DNA of 64,000 nt from Pseudomonas sp. PSKL.D1 (GTDB lineage: Bacteria > Pseudomonadota > Gammaproteobacteria > Pseudomonadales > Pseudomonadaceae): NCBI RefSeq assembly GCF_028898945.1, contig NZ_CP118607.1, positions 2,652,001-2,716,000 on the forward strand, in the 5' to 3' direction. The notes below the pieces were generated by a model that saw only the letters and a program-made list of their open reading frames with translations, did no database searches and was not told the origin of the DNA. This document shows, piece after piece, positions 1 to 9,247 of the stretch (positions within the stretch are counted from its first letter, which is position 1; each line of letters begins with the position of its first letter). Both the position numbers and the translations under genes were made by a program.

Positions 1-1715
1 GTGTTGCGTTGGTACACCTCGAACCGGGTCAGCAGGTACAAGGTGCGGGTCAGGTTGTCCGCGGTCGGCTTGAGCATCACGCTCTGCAGGGTCGCGAAGT
101 AACGGCTGCGCAGGTGGGGCTCCACGTCGTGGCCGTGATACAGGCCCAGGCGCATGCCCAGTGGCACGCCCTGTTCGTGGTGCTGTTGGTAATAATGAGC
201 TGCCCAAAAGCGCAAGCGGTCGAGGCTGCGCCAGGCGGTGTACTGGCCAGCGGCGGCTTTGTCTTCGGCCTTGGCCTGGGCCAGTTCGCTGGCAATGCTG
301 GCCAGGGTGGCGCGGTTGTTCAGGTACGACCAGCCCCACAGGCTGCACAGCATCAGGCCCGCCAGCCCGGCGGCGCCCACCCAGGTAGCTTTGCGGCGGC
401 GTTCGCGCTGGTTGCTGGTGTACAGGGCCACCAGGTGCTGGTCAGGAATGATCACCTTGCGGAACAGGCTGTTGATGAACAGCGGTGCAGGCTGGCTACC
501 TGCGGCCATCGCACTTTCATCCTGTTGCAGGGCAAAACGGTCGGCTACCTGCTGGCCGTGGCTGCCCCAAAGGGCTTCGTCAGCTTGCAGCGCCGCGGTG
601 AAGTAAAAGCCGCGCAGCAGTTCGGCAGGCTGATAAGGGTTGGCCCGCAGCAGGCTGGCCACGAATTGCTGCAGGCGCGGCTTGAGCGCGGCCAGTTCCA
701 GCGGGAAGCGGTAGGCGGCGTTGTTTTGCCGGGTTACCTGGATGTCCTGCTGCACCAACTGCCGGCTGGCGACCTGCTGCCAGTAACCGGTCAGCTCGTC
801 CATCGCCTTGCCGAAGCGCTGGCCCCAGTCAGCGTGTTCGTAGCCTTTGTGGGAGAAAGTCTTGCCCATCACTTCACCGCGCGCGGCATCGTCCAGCTGG
901 CGGTAGAAAGGGGTGAAGCCGGGGATCAGGTCGCACTTGGTGAACACCAGGTAGATCGGCAGGCGCACTTCGAGCAGGGCGCAGCTTTCCTGAATGCGTT
1001 CGCGCAGGCGTTTGGCCACGCGGTCCTGGTCTTCGGGCGAACCGTGCAGGATGTCGTCGATGCTCACGCTGACGATCAGGCCGTTGAGTGGCCGGCGCTG
1101 GCGATGCTGGCGCAGCAGTTGCAAAAAGCCGCGCCATTTGCCGGCTTCCTCGGGGCTGTTCATGTAGCGCCCGGCGGTGTCCAGCAGCACGGCTTCGGAG
1201 CTGAAGAACCAGTCACAGTTGCGTGTGCCACCCAGGCCAGACACTCGCGCACCTTCACGCTCGGCGTAGGGGAAGTTCAGGCCCGACTGCAGGATCATGG
1301 TGCTCTTGCCGGCAGCCGGCTGCCCGATCACCAGGTACCAGGGCAGGGCGTACAAGGCATCGTTGCCCGAAGTGCCTTGGGGTTTGTTGTTGTGCAGGCG
1401 CTCGATGCTCTGCAAAAGGCGCTCGCGCAACAGGCTGACCTCTTCGCGATCCGCCGGGGTGGCGTTGAGCACGGCCTGGTCGGCGTCGTCACGCAGCAGC
1501 CCTTCGAGGTTGTGGTGCTGGCCGGCGCCGCGGTACATCAGCAGCACGTAGCCCGCCGACAGCAGCAGGAACACACCGATACCCGCCAGCAGGCTGTGCA
1601 GCGAAGCAAAGCCCACGGCGCGGCCGATGGCCCACACCACGAAGATCGCCAGGAAGAACGCCACCCCCAGCAGGTAGGGTTGGTAACGCAGGCAGTAGTA
1701 CTTGATCTTGTTCAT
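1..1715 (-). CDS. Second TssM/IcmF-like T6SS membrane protein, 5' part only (runs off the window)
   Basis: This reading frame starts with ATG at 1715 and stays open to the left edge, so about 571 residues are visible and the C-terminus is missing. The N-terminus has two hydrophobic stretches, as in IcmF/TssM inner-membrane proteins. They are followed by a Walker A motif (GQPAAGKST) and a Walker-B-like VLLDTAGRYM, both also found in the full-length tssM at 2617-6423. The start codon overlaps the tagF stop (ATGA), which implies translational coupling. TssM normally joins TssL and TssJ as the envelope-spanning channel and one copy is usual. Here a second, clearly different paralogue lies in the same operon with tagF between them. 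It may be an auxiliary IcmF or an alternative channel subunit. Family call is firm; the separate role is unknown. Confidence 0.85.
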   Translation of the reverse strand, partial: MNKIKYYCLRYQPYLLGVAFFLAIFVVWAIGRAVGFASLHSLLAGIGVFLLLSAGYVLLMYRGAGQHHNLEGLLRDDADQAVLNATPADREEVSLLRERLLQSIERLHNNKPQGTSGNDALYALPWYLVIGQPAAGKSTMILQSGLNFPYAEREGARVSGLGGTRNCDWFFSSEAVLLDTAGRYMNSPEEAGKWRGFLQLLRQHRQRRPLNGLIVSVSIDDILHGSPEDQDRVAKRLRERIQESCALLEVRLPIYLVFTKCDLIPGFTPFYRQLDDAARGEVMGKTFSHKGYEHADWGQRFGKAMDELTGYWQQVASRQLVQQDIQVTRQNNAAYRFPLELAALKPRLQQFVASLLRANPYQPAELLRGFYFTAALQADEALWGSHGQQVADRFALQQDESAMAAGSQPAPLFINSLFRKVIIPDQHLVALYTSNQRERRRKATWVGAAGLAGLMLCSLWGWSYLNNRATLASIASELAQAKAEDKAAAGQYTAWRSLDRLRFWAAHYYQQHHEQGVPLGMRLGLYHGHDVEPHLRSRYFATLQSVMLKPTADNLTRTLYLLTRFEVYQRN

Positions 1716-2620
1716 ACAGGCGTCGCATCCAGCGCATCGACGAACTGGTCGATGATGTGTTCAAGAGGGCGGTCGTATTCGTAAGGGCGCGTCGGCTGCG
1801 CCAGAGGGCTCAACAGCTCCAGGTGCAGCCGGGCGTCGGCCGTACCGCTGAGCAGGCGATAGGCGCAGCTGGCATGGCGTGATGGGAAGCCATACAGGCG
1901 CGGGTGCATGAAATCGTCGGCCAGCAGGGTCACGGCCGGCACGCCGGAATGCCCGCTCATACGGGTCAGCCAGGTCAGCCAGAGGTCGGCCGTGGGGTTT
2001 TTCAGGCCGCGTTCGGCAGGCAGCGGCAGTTCGATACCGCCTTCGAAGTCGCTGTGCAGCGAGGGCCATGTCGCCTTCAGCCGTGCCAGGGCCGTGGCAC
2101 CGTCAAACGCCGGCCAGGAGCCATGCAGGGCACGCGCTACGTCGGCAAAGCTGTAGTCATGCAGGAACTTGGCGTGCACCCGGCGGAACAGGTCCAGGTC
2201 CTGAACCTGCAGCGGGCGCAGCGCCTTGATGCGTTCAAACAGGGCGGCGCTGTCGGCGCCTTGCACGGCCTGGTGCAGCAGCGGCTTGATCTGCGCGCTG
2301 AACAACTCGCCCAGTGTAAACGGGTTTACCAGTACGGCACCTTCCTCGCCCTTGAGCAGTTGGAAGATGAAGAAAGGGTAGCGCCGCTGGCTGGCATCCT
2401 GCGAGCTGAGCATGCCGCCCAGCAACCAGTTGCCATTGCGCGCGCGGTAGTTGAAGAAGCACATCGGCAGCGCGTCGAACAACGCCGGCCAGTCTTCGCG
2501 GTGGCGCATGGCCGCCAGCGAAGCCTGCAGCCAGGCGTCGAATTCGCAAACCTCTTGCGCCGCACCATGCAGGCTGACGAAGTCCGCGCTCGACGGGAGC
2601 TTGCCGAAGCAACCGATCAT
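1712..2620 (-). CDS. tagF: TagF, T6SS-associated post-translational regulator
   Basis: The 302-residue protein opens with a TagF-type N-terminus: GCFGKLPSSADFVSLHG, then an aromatic-rich FDAWLQ segment. TagF proteins hold T6SS assembly in check after translation, in Pseudomonas aeruginosa partly through the Fha/PpkA threonine-phosphorylation pathway and independently of it. No PppA, PpkA or Fha gene is visible in this window, so only the TagF branch can be supported here. Its start overlaps the stop of the upstream tssM by ATGA and its stop overlaps the start of the second tssM, so it sits as a coupled cistron between two IcmF genes. Length is close to single-domain TagF proteins; no PppA fusion is present. 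Confidence 0.9.
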   Translation of the reverse strand: MIGCFGKLPSSADFVSLHGAAQEVCEFDAWLQASLAAMRHREDWPALFDALPMCFFNYRARNGNWLLGGMLSSQDASQRRYPFFIFQLLKGEEGAVLVNPFTLGELFSAQIKPLLHQAVQGADSAALFERIKALRPLQVQDLDLFRRVHAKFLHDYSFADVARALHGSWPAFDGATALARLKATWPSLHSDFEGGIELPLPAERGLKNPTADLWLTWLTRMSGHSGVPAVTLLADDFMHPRLYGFPSRHASCAYRLLSGTADARLHLELLSPLAQPTRPYEYDRPLEHIIDQFVDALDATPV

Positions 2621-5600
2621 TGTGCGCCCCTGCCGCTGCCGTTGAGTGCGCTCAGTGCTTTCACTTCGCTCAGGTCGGTCAGCTTGACCCCGCCAAAGTT
2701 GCGTACCACCAGGCTCACCCGGCCGTTGGCGGTGTTCCAGCTGAAGCGCTGCTGAATGCCATCCAGGTCTTCGACCCGGGCGCTTTCATTCATGCGCAAC
2801 AGGCCCCAGCGCCCCGGGAAGTCGAACACGGTGACCCGCGCACCGCTCAGGGTCACTACGTCCAGCCGTGCGCCCGGCGCGCTGCTGGTGCCCGGCCACG
2901 CGAAGCGGTTCCAGCTGCTGCGGCCGTTGCGGTAGTGCTGCTCCTGACCATCGAGGGTGAACACGATGTCGGTGAAGTTGGCCGAGGGCTCCAGCATGAT
3001 TTCAAAGCCGTTTTCGCGGTCTGACAGGCTGGCAATGACCTGGCCCACCGAGCTGGCCTTGTCGATGCTGTTGATCATGCCCGGGTTGACCAGCGCAGGC
3101 GCCTTGCCATCGCCTAGCCCCAGGCCTTCACCACCGGCCAGGTTGCCGATTTCGTTGCGTTTGAACGTGGGCAGCAGGCCGCTGTCCGGGTCGACGAAGC
3201 GTTGCAGGTCTTTTACCGAAGCCTCGTTGCGGCTGCCGCCAGCAATGGGGTAGCGGTGTGCCATGACTTGCTCCCAAGGCTTGGCGATCTGCTGCGCCCA
3301 GGCCTTGGCAATCTGTTGGCCGGCCGGGTCGCGCAGGGTTTCCCAGGCATACTGGATAGGCAGGCTGAACAACCCCTGCAGCGAGCGCGACAGGCCGTCC
3401 TGGCTGGTGTCGACGCTGCTTTCCACGTAGTTGCGCACGGTGGTGACTTCGCTTGGCTGGCCTTCCAGGGTTTCGCTGATCAGCAATTTGCTGCTCTTGC
3501 CCACATCCTGCGAGCGCTGGATGTTGTTCATGCGTACCTTGAGCTTGCGCAGCGCGGCCAGGTAACGGTCCATGATGGTGCTGTCGGCACCCTCGGCGTT
3601 GTTTGTGGCAAACACCCGTGCCACCGGCTCGAAGCGTTTGGCCAGGCTGCCGTCGTCGACAGCCGGCAGGGCCGGCGCGACATCGGCGGGGAGGGCGTCA
3701 CTGCTGTCGAGCAGGCCGGTGACCTTGCTCCAGAAACCGTCATTGCGCACCACGCCCGGCACCGGGATTTCCCGTTTTACCGGCACGTCCCACTGGGTGT
3801 TGTCGTTGACCGCCGCCAGCAGATTCTTCACGGGCGACTGCTGTACGTCGCTGAGCAGGCCCAGTTGCTGGGTGGCCGATGGCAGGTCGGCGAAATGGCG
3901 CACGCCGACGCTGCTGACCATCTTGTACCAGGCTTGGGTGTAGTCGCGCTTGTAGCGGGTCATGAACTCGCGCACGAAGTTGGCCTTCTGCACGATGGCA
4001 TCACCACCTTCGCCGTCCAGAACCCAGTCCGATTCGTTGCGCAGGTTGCCCGACACCAGCTTGATCAGCTCGGGTTTGACGAACGTGTCCCAGCCCTGGC
4101 GCGTGTAGATGGCGGGTACGCCCGCAGAACCGTACAACAGTGCACGGCCAGGCTGCGGCACCAGGTCGCTGAGGCTCAGCGCCGGGAACTGGCGGCTGGA
4201 TTCGAGCTGCAGGCGCAGGTACTCGCGGTCGACCAGCGAGCTGGAAATCATGAACGACTTCAGGTTCTGACGGGTTTCATCGATCAATTGCTCGTTGCGC
4301 GGCAGTGAAGGCGCCTGGCCCTGTTCCAGCAATTGAACATACAGCGGGGCGTTTTCATCGATCACCCCCTCATCGGCCGGGGTGCCTTCGCCGGCTGCGC
4401 GGGCCCAGGCCTGGGGCAGGCTGGCCGTGACAAAGGCAGCGTCCGGGTGCGCCTGGGGCTCGGTGAGCAGCAGGTACAGTTTGAGGGTGTTGTAGGCCTC
4501 GATGATCGACGCCACTTGCTGCTCGTCCAAACGGCCTAGCATTTCTTCGGACAGCGACAGGCCGCCGGTAGTGGCCGACAGCTCGGCCGCATCGCTGGCA
4601 CTGGCGAGGTTAACCTTGGCGGCATAGGCACCGGCGCGTGTGCTGCCCAGCGCAGCCTGGGCGCGGGCAGCCACGGCGGGCGCCAGTGGTTTGCCATTGC
4701 GCTTTTTCGTGGCCGGGGCAGGGGTAAACTCCATTTCCTGATTGATGCCGCTGGCGAAGGTATTGAACGCGCGCATCTGTACTTGCAGGTTGCGGGCGAT
4801 CGGCTCCAGTGCCTGGCTGCGCAGTTGCGCCAGGTAGGCGGTGCGGGTTACCTGATGGATCGCCTCGCCATGGTACAAGCCAGCACTCAGTGCCAGTGGC
4901 ACCCCCTGCAGGCGATGGTCTTCTACGGTTGCCATCTGTGCGCGGAGCACTTCCAGGCCCTTGCCGGCGGCCAACAGTTGGTTGCGATCTTCGGCTTGTT
5001 CAATCTGCGCCAGTTGCCCGCGCAGGCTGTCCAGCCATTGGCGGTTGTTGGCGAACGACAATGCCTGCCAGCCAATGAACAGCAGCCCGGTGGCCGCAGC
5101 CACGCCCAGCAGCAGCGGGCTGAAGCTGGCCTGGTGGCCTTGGCGAGACTGATAGAGGGTCAGGTCACGGTCGGGGAAAATCACCCGGCGGAAGGTGTCG
5201 GTGATGAAATAGCTGCGGTTACCTGCCAGCGTTTCAGTGGCGCCGTTGCCGTCTTCGCTGACCTGCAGGGCAAACGCGTCTGCGATGTCGTCTTCGTAGA
5301 CCTGCCGCAACTGCTGCTCGGTTTGCAGCGCGCTGGTGAAGTACAGGCCTCGCAGCAGCAGTGGGGCGGCGCCAGGGTGCGCTTGGGTGAAGTGGTCGAG
5401 GAACTGTTCCAGCACACCGCTGAGTGCGGCAAAGTATTGCGGGAAGTTGAGCAAGGTGCTGTCGGCCTCGGCACCCAGGGCGATGACCTGGGCGTCGACG
5501 TGCTGGCGCACGTGGCTCTGCAGCTTCTTCAGGCGCGCATGCAGTACCGCGTGCAGGCCGTTGTTGCGGATTTCCGAGAGGCCAAAGGTCATGCCCAATG

Positions 5601-6423
5601 GCTGCTGGCGCTCGTGCAGGTCAAGGCCATCGAATGCCTGGTTGAAGCCCGGCAACTGGTCGGTCTTGCTCAGCATCAGGTAGATCGGCGGGTTGGCGCC
5701 CAGGCACTCGGCATAGGCTTGAATCCGCGCAACCAGTTGGGCAGCGCGCGCGTTGCGTTGTTCGCTGTTGAAGGCCAGCAGTTCAGGCAAGCTTACTACC
5801 AGCACCAGGCCGTTGATCGCAGCCTTGCCCCGCTGCTTGCGCAGCATGCGCAGGAACGCGGAGAACTCGCTGGCCGACTGGTCGTCGTGCAGGTAACGGC
5901 CGGCGGTATCGATCATTACGGCGTCGGGGCTGAAGTACCAGTCGCAGTGCTGGGTACCGCTTTCCGAATCATTGCCGGTGGCGATGCTGGCTGACAGGCC
6001 GGAATGGGTCAGCAGCGAGGTTTTGCCGGCGGCTGACATGCCAACCACCAGGTACCAGGGCAGGTCAGACAGCGCCGCCTTGCCGCCGCCTCCGGCGGAG
6101 CGGTCAGTGCGCAACATGGCGATGGCGTGTTTAAGGCGCTCGCGCAGCACTTGCTGATCACGGAATTCGCCGGTGGCATTCCACGAGCGATCCACTTCGA
6201 TCTGCAGCAGGTTCTCCAGGTTGTGTTCCGCGCGAATGCGCTGGTACTGGCGCAGCACGATCACCAGCAGGAAGGCGGCGCTGATGATCGCCAGCGCTTC
6301 AGGTACGTGGTGGCGCAGCCATGGCACGTGCGGTGCGGCCAACCAGCAGACCAACAGGCTCACCAGCCACAGCAGTGGCAGGAGAATCCAGAAACTTTTC
6401 AACAGACGCAGTAATGTTTTCAT
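2617..6423 (-). CDS. tssM: TssM (IcmF), T6SS envelope channel protein
   Basis: This 1268-residue protein is a full-length TssM. Two N-terminal transmembrane segments lie at roughly residues 10-30 and 43-58. A Walker A motif (GMSAAGKTS, about 128-136) and a VMIDTAGRY Walker-B-like motif mark the cytoplasmic NTPase-like domain. A further transmembrane segment follows near residue 435-455, and the long remainder is the periplasmic domain that contacts TssJ. TssM, TssL and TssJ form the trans-envelope complex that anchors the baseplate. The gene starts 30 nt after tssL and overlaps tagF by ATGA. No frameshift is seen. Confidence 0.96.
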   Translation of the reverse strand: MKTLLRLLKSFWILLPLLWLVSLLVCWLAAPHVPWLRHHVPEALAIISAAFLLVIVLRQYQRIRAEHNLENLLQIEVDRSWNATGEFRDQQVLRERLKHAIAMLRTDRSAGGGGKAALSDLPWYLVVGMSAAGKTSLLTHSGLSASIATGNDSESGTQHCDWYFSPDAVMIDTAGRYLHDDQSASEFSAFLRMLRKQRGKAAINGLVLVVSLPELLAFNSEQRNARAAQLVARIQAYAECLGANPPIYLMLSKTDQLPGFNQAFDGLDLHERQQPLGMTFGLSEIRNNGLHAVLHARLKKLQSHVRQHVDAQVIALGAEADSTLLNFPQYFAALSGVLEQFLDHFTQAHPGAAPLLLRGLYFTSALQTEQQLRQVYEDDIADAFALQVSEDGNGATETLAGNRSYFITDTFRRVIFPDRDLTLYQSRQGHQASFSPLLLGVAAATGLLFIGWQALSFANNRQWLDSLRGQLAQIEQAEDRNQLLAAGKGLEVLRAQMATVEDHRLQGVPLALSAGLYHGEAIHQVTRTAYLAQLRSQALEPIARNLQVQMRAFNTFASGINQEMEFTPAPATKKRNGKPLAPAVAARAQAALGSTRAGAYAAKVNLASASDAAELSATTGGLSLSEEMLGRLDEQQVASIIEAYNTLKLYLLLTEPQAHPDAAFVTASLPQAWARAAGEGTPADEGVIDENAPLYVQLLEQGQAPSLPRNEQLIDETRQNLKSFMISSSLVDREYLRLQLESSRQFPALSLSDLVPQPGRALLYGSAGVPAIYTRQGWDTFVKPELIKLVSGNLRNESDWVLDGEGGDAIVQKANFVREFMTRYKRDYTQAWYKMVSSVGVRHFADLPSATQQLGLLSDVQQSPVKNLLAAVNDNTQWDVPVKREIPVPGVVRNDGFWSKVTGLLDSSDALPADVAPALPAVDDGSLAKRFEPVARVFATNNAEGADSTIMDRYLAALRKLKVRMNNIQRSQDVGKSSKLLISETLEGQPSEVTTVRNYVESSVDTSQDGLSRSLQGLFSLPIQYAWETLRDPAGQQIAKAWAQQIAKPWEQVMAHRYPIAGGSRNEASVKDLQRFVDPDSGLLPTFKRNEIGNLAGGEGLGLGDGKAPALVNPGMINSIDKASSVGQVIASLSDRENGFEIMLEPSANFTDIVFTLDGQEQHYRNGRSSWNRFAWPGTSSAPGARLDVVTLSGARVTVFDFPGRWGLLRMNESARVEDLDGIQQRFSWNTANGRVSLVVRNFGGVKLTDLSEVKALSALNGSGRGAQ

Positions 6424-6453
6424 GTCTTCCTGACTCGGCTACCTGAGGTGTGC

Positions 6454-7170
6454 TCAGGCACTGAACAGCTGGCGGATTTGTTCGGACAGGGCGGCAACGT
6501 CCTTGTCCAGCAACCAGTCGAGCGTCGCGTACACGGCCACGCAGGCCAGCGCGATCAACGCCAGGTATACCCACAGCGGTACCTCGTGGCGCAGCATTTG
6601 CGACACCTGGTCCGGCAGCGCCCAGTCCGGTGACAAGGCTTTGGGCGCTTTACGGTAGCGGGCAATGTCCTGGCCCAAGGTGTTGGCCAGGTAGCGCAAC
6701 TGGTCTTTCTGGCCGAGGCTGAACTTGCCTTCGAAGCCCAGGGCCAGGCACAGGTGGTAAACCTCGAGTACGTCCAGGTTCTGCTTCACATCGGCGCGCA
6801 ACGCATCGATCTTTTCAAAGAACCCTTCGCCCGCCAGGTGCACACCGAAGTAGCGGAACTGCAGGGGCTGCAGTTCAAAATGCCTGCGCAGTTCGGTGTC
6901 ACCGGCGCGTAGCACGCTTTCGTCCAGGAAGGCGCACAGCGCGTACTGCGTGTCTTTGACCTGCTCGACGCTGTAATTGGCGGCGCGTGCATCGCGCTCC
7001 AGGTTGGCGAAGAAACGCTCGACACTGCTTTCGAAGGCCGGCACCGACGTCACTTGGCGGCCACGGCGCACGATCAGCGCCATGCTGATGAAGTCCTGAA
7101 CCAGACTTTTGAGCGTCGGTTTTTCGTCGGCAGCCGTGCTGGCGCCCTGTTGCAGTACGGCTTCGGTCAT
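6454..7170 (-). CDS. tssL: TssL (DotU), T6SS inner-membrane protein without a peptidoglycan-binding domain
   Basis: The 238-residue protein has a soluble helical N-terminal domain typical of DotU/IcmH (YALCAFLDESVL, then YHLCLALGFEGKF). It has one transmembrane helix close to the C-terminus (about residues 207-230, LWVYLALIALACVAVYATL). It ends shortly after the helix, so the OmpA-like peptidoglycan-binding extension of some TssL proteins is absent. TssL partners TssM in the inner membrane and recruits the baseplate through TssK. Its start overlaps the tssK stop (ATGA). Confidence 0.95.
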   Translation of the reverse strand: MTEAVLQQGASTAADEKPTLKSLVQDFISMALIVRRGRQVTSVPAFESSVERFFANLERDARAANYSVEQVKDTQYALCAFLDESVLRAGDTELRRHFELQPLQFRYFGVHLAGEGFFEKIDALRADVKQNLDVLEVYHLCLALGFEGKFSLGQKDQLRYLANTLGQDIARYRKAPKALSPDWALPDQVSQMLRHEVPLWVYLALIALACVAVYATLDWLLDKDVAALSEQIRQLFSA

Positions 7171-8510
7171 TTGAGCACCGCCATCAGTTCAAACTTGAGG
7201 TTGGTAAACGCGCTGGGCGTGTAGAAGCAGAGGGTTTGGGCATTCATCATTCGCTCATACACCGGGCCATGGGGCTCGATGGCGAAATACTGGTTGTCCA
7301 GGCGCATCGGGATCGCGTTGGGCAGGCGTGCGGCGTGGTTGAGCGTAACGCCCGGCATGGCGCTGTTGACCACCACTTCGATGTCCTCGGGTGAGCCGAC
7401 CTTGAACGCACGGGGCACCAATTCCAGCAGGCTCGCGCTGGGCATGTCGGCGTGCACCGAGATATAGAAGTCGGCTTCGGCCAGGCGCGGGTCGAGCAAG
7501 CGGCCCTGCCAGTACGACGGCTTGGTCTGGCTGAGGTCGATCACCACGCACTGGTTGGGGACGACGTTGTCCAGCATCACCCGGATCATCTCGTCGAGCT
7601 TGGCCAGCGAGGCAGCCGGGTCGCGGTGGTCGTACTCGGGGATGTCGCTGAGGTGGGTGTCCAGGCTGAAGGTCAGCAGGCCGCCGGCCAGGTCGGCCAG
7701 GAACAGGTACAGGCGCTCCGGGTGCAGCCGTGGGTGGGCCAGCAGGTGCGCCAGCTGCGGGCAGGCACGATTGACCGTGTTCAACAGCCAGAACAGGGTG
7801 ACATCGCTGGAGCCGAACTCGGCGATCTGGTCGGCGCGCTCACGGCGGCGGCCAGACAGCACATTGCTCTTGGCATGCAGCGCGGCGAGCAGGCGCTTGG
7901 CGATACCGACAAGGGTGGAGTGGCTGCCCAGGTGCACGGTAGGGTGCACATAATGCGGGTCGAGGTTGAAGCCGCCCATGCTGTTGCGCGTGAGCACGGC
8001 CAGCGGGCAGTGGCTGAAGCCATCAAGATTGTCACCGTCGACCAGCAGCACCACGTTCAGGCGCAGGCTGGTGATTTCGTTTTCCAGCTCGCCTTCATTG
8101 AGATCGGGCAGGGTATCGAACTGCTTGCGAAAGCGCCGTGCGGCTTTGTGTGCCTGGCTGTCTTCGACGTAGTTCAGGCCGAATGGCTCGGGCAGTTTGA
8201 GCGCGGCGTAAACCTTGAGGTCGTTGGCCTTGAGCAGGTCCTTAAGGTCGCGGGCGGCCGGCAGCGGGTCGTGCTGCGGGGCGTCGTACAGGCTGCCGTC
8301 CGGGAACACCAGCTTCAGGCGCTTGAGTTGCAGCGAGCCGTTGGCCAGGGCATCGGTGTCCACTTCCAGCACCTGCACGCCCCAGTGGAATGGGGTAGCG
8401 CGCAGGGTCGACTCAGCCAACTGGTGCTGGTGGAATTCATCCTGATACTGAAAGTGCTGAGGCAGCAGGAACATCCCTTCCGACCACATCACCCGGCTCT
8501 GCTTGCTCAT
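7167..8510 (-). CDS. tssK: TssK, T6SS baseplate-to-membrane-complex adaptor
   Basis: The 447-residue protein begins with the family hallmark MWSEGMFLLPQHFQ. Length and composition match TssK/ImpJ/VasE. TssK trimers bind the TssFG wedge on one side and TssL/TssM on the other, so the protein links the baseplate to the membrane channel. The start overlaps the tssJ stop (ATGA) and the stop overlaps the tssL start (ATGA), placing it between the two membrane partners it docks to. Confidence 0.96.
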   Translation of the reverse strand: MSKQSRVMWSEGMFLLPQHFQYQDEFHQHQLAESTLRATPFHWGVQVLEVDTDALANGSLQLKRLKLVFPDGSLYDAPQHDPLPAARDLKDLLKANDLKVYAALKLPEPFGLNYVEDSQAHKAARRFRKQFDTLPDLNEGELENEITSLRLNVVLLVDGDNLDGFSHCPLAVLTRNSMGGFNLDPHYVHPTVHLGSHSTLVGIAKRLLAALHAKSNVLSGRRRERADQIAEFGSSDVTLFWLLNTVNRACPQLAHLLAHPRLHPERLYLFLADLAGGLLTFSLDTHLSDIPEYDHRDPAASLAKLDEMIRVMLDNVVPNQCVVIDLSQTKPSYWQGRLLDPRLAEADFYISVHADMPSASLLELVPRAFKVGSPEDIEVVVNSAMPGVTLNHAARLPNAIPMRLDNQYFAIEPHGPVYERMMNAQTLCFYTPSAFTNLKFELMAVLK

Positions 8511-9229
8511 TTGACGCTATCCACTAAAGAGTTGAAGGTTGAATCCATGGCGTTTTGTGCTGACTGCCCGGCCATGTCGGTGGCTTTGTCGATTGCGACG
8601 TCCTGCAGCTTCTCGGTCAGGGTGGCCGGTGCGTCCTCAGCCTTTTTGGCAGCGGCCAATTGCGCCTCGGTTGGTGGCTTGTTCAGCACATCCACGCCGC
8701 GCATGGCGCTGATTTCGGTCTTGTCCACCAATACCCGCAGGCCGTCCGACGAGAACCAGATGCCGTCCTTGCGCAGCGAGTTGGCGTCGAAGGCCACTTT
8801 CCAGCGCGCGTCCTGTTCATTGCGGAAAAACGCCGCCACGCCCACGTAACGTGCACTCTTGGCCAGTGGCCACTGGTCGATCTGGCCGATGCCCGGCAGC
8901 AGGGTGAGCTCACGGGCTTCCACCAATGTGTTGCCCAAGGCCTTTTCAGGGGCGTCCCACAACGTGTCGGCATCGGTGGCCGCGAAGCGTTCAAGGTCGG
9001 TCAGCTGGTACACGCGCATCACCACCGACAAAGGCTTGCCGTCGGCATCGGGGTTGAGCTGATTACCGCCATCGGAGGTCAGGATGACCTTTTCGCTATC
9101 GGCCACCATGTCGGCCGCCCAGCTGTCTTCCATGCGCTTGCCGATGCGGTCGGTCACCCCGCAACCGGCCAGGGCCACCAACAGTGCGGCGGCAGTCAGG
9201 CGTTTGAGGGCAGTGTGCTTGTGTTGCAT
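8507..9229 (-). CDS. tssJ: TssJ, T6SS outer-membrane lipoprotein
   Basis: The 240-residue protein has a lipoprotein signal peptide: a basic start, a hydrophobic stretch, and a lipobox ending in Ala-Gly-Cys with the acylated cysteine at residue 23. The body contains SVVMRVYQLTDLERF, typical of TssJ (compare the VRIYQL motif of the family), followed by a proline/glycine region. TssJ holds the periplasmic tip of TssM at the outer membrane. At 240 residues it is longer than the usual 150-190, the excess being a C-terminal helical, Ala/Lys-rich tail after about residue 170. It starts 18 nt after clpV and overlaps tssK by ATGA. Confidence 0.93.
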   Translation of the reverse strand: MQHKHTALKRLTAAALLVALAGCGVTDRIGKRMEDSWAADMVADSEKVILTSDGGNQLNPDADGKPLSVVMRVYQLTDLERFAATDADTLWDAPEKALGNTLVEARELTLLPGIGQIDQWPLAKSARYVGVAAFFRNEQDARWKVAFDANSLRKDGIWFSSDGLRVLVDKTEISAMRGVDVLNKPPTEAQLAAAKKAEDAPATLTEKLQDVAIDKATDMAGQSAQNAMDSTFNSLVDSVK

Positions 9230-9247
9230 GGTGGCTAAACCTCCGGG

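Noticed and set aside
9..1784. Long plus-strand open frame antisense to the second tssM and tagF
   Set aside because: High-GC shadow; the minus frame has Walker motifs, membrane helices and coupled starts.
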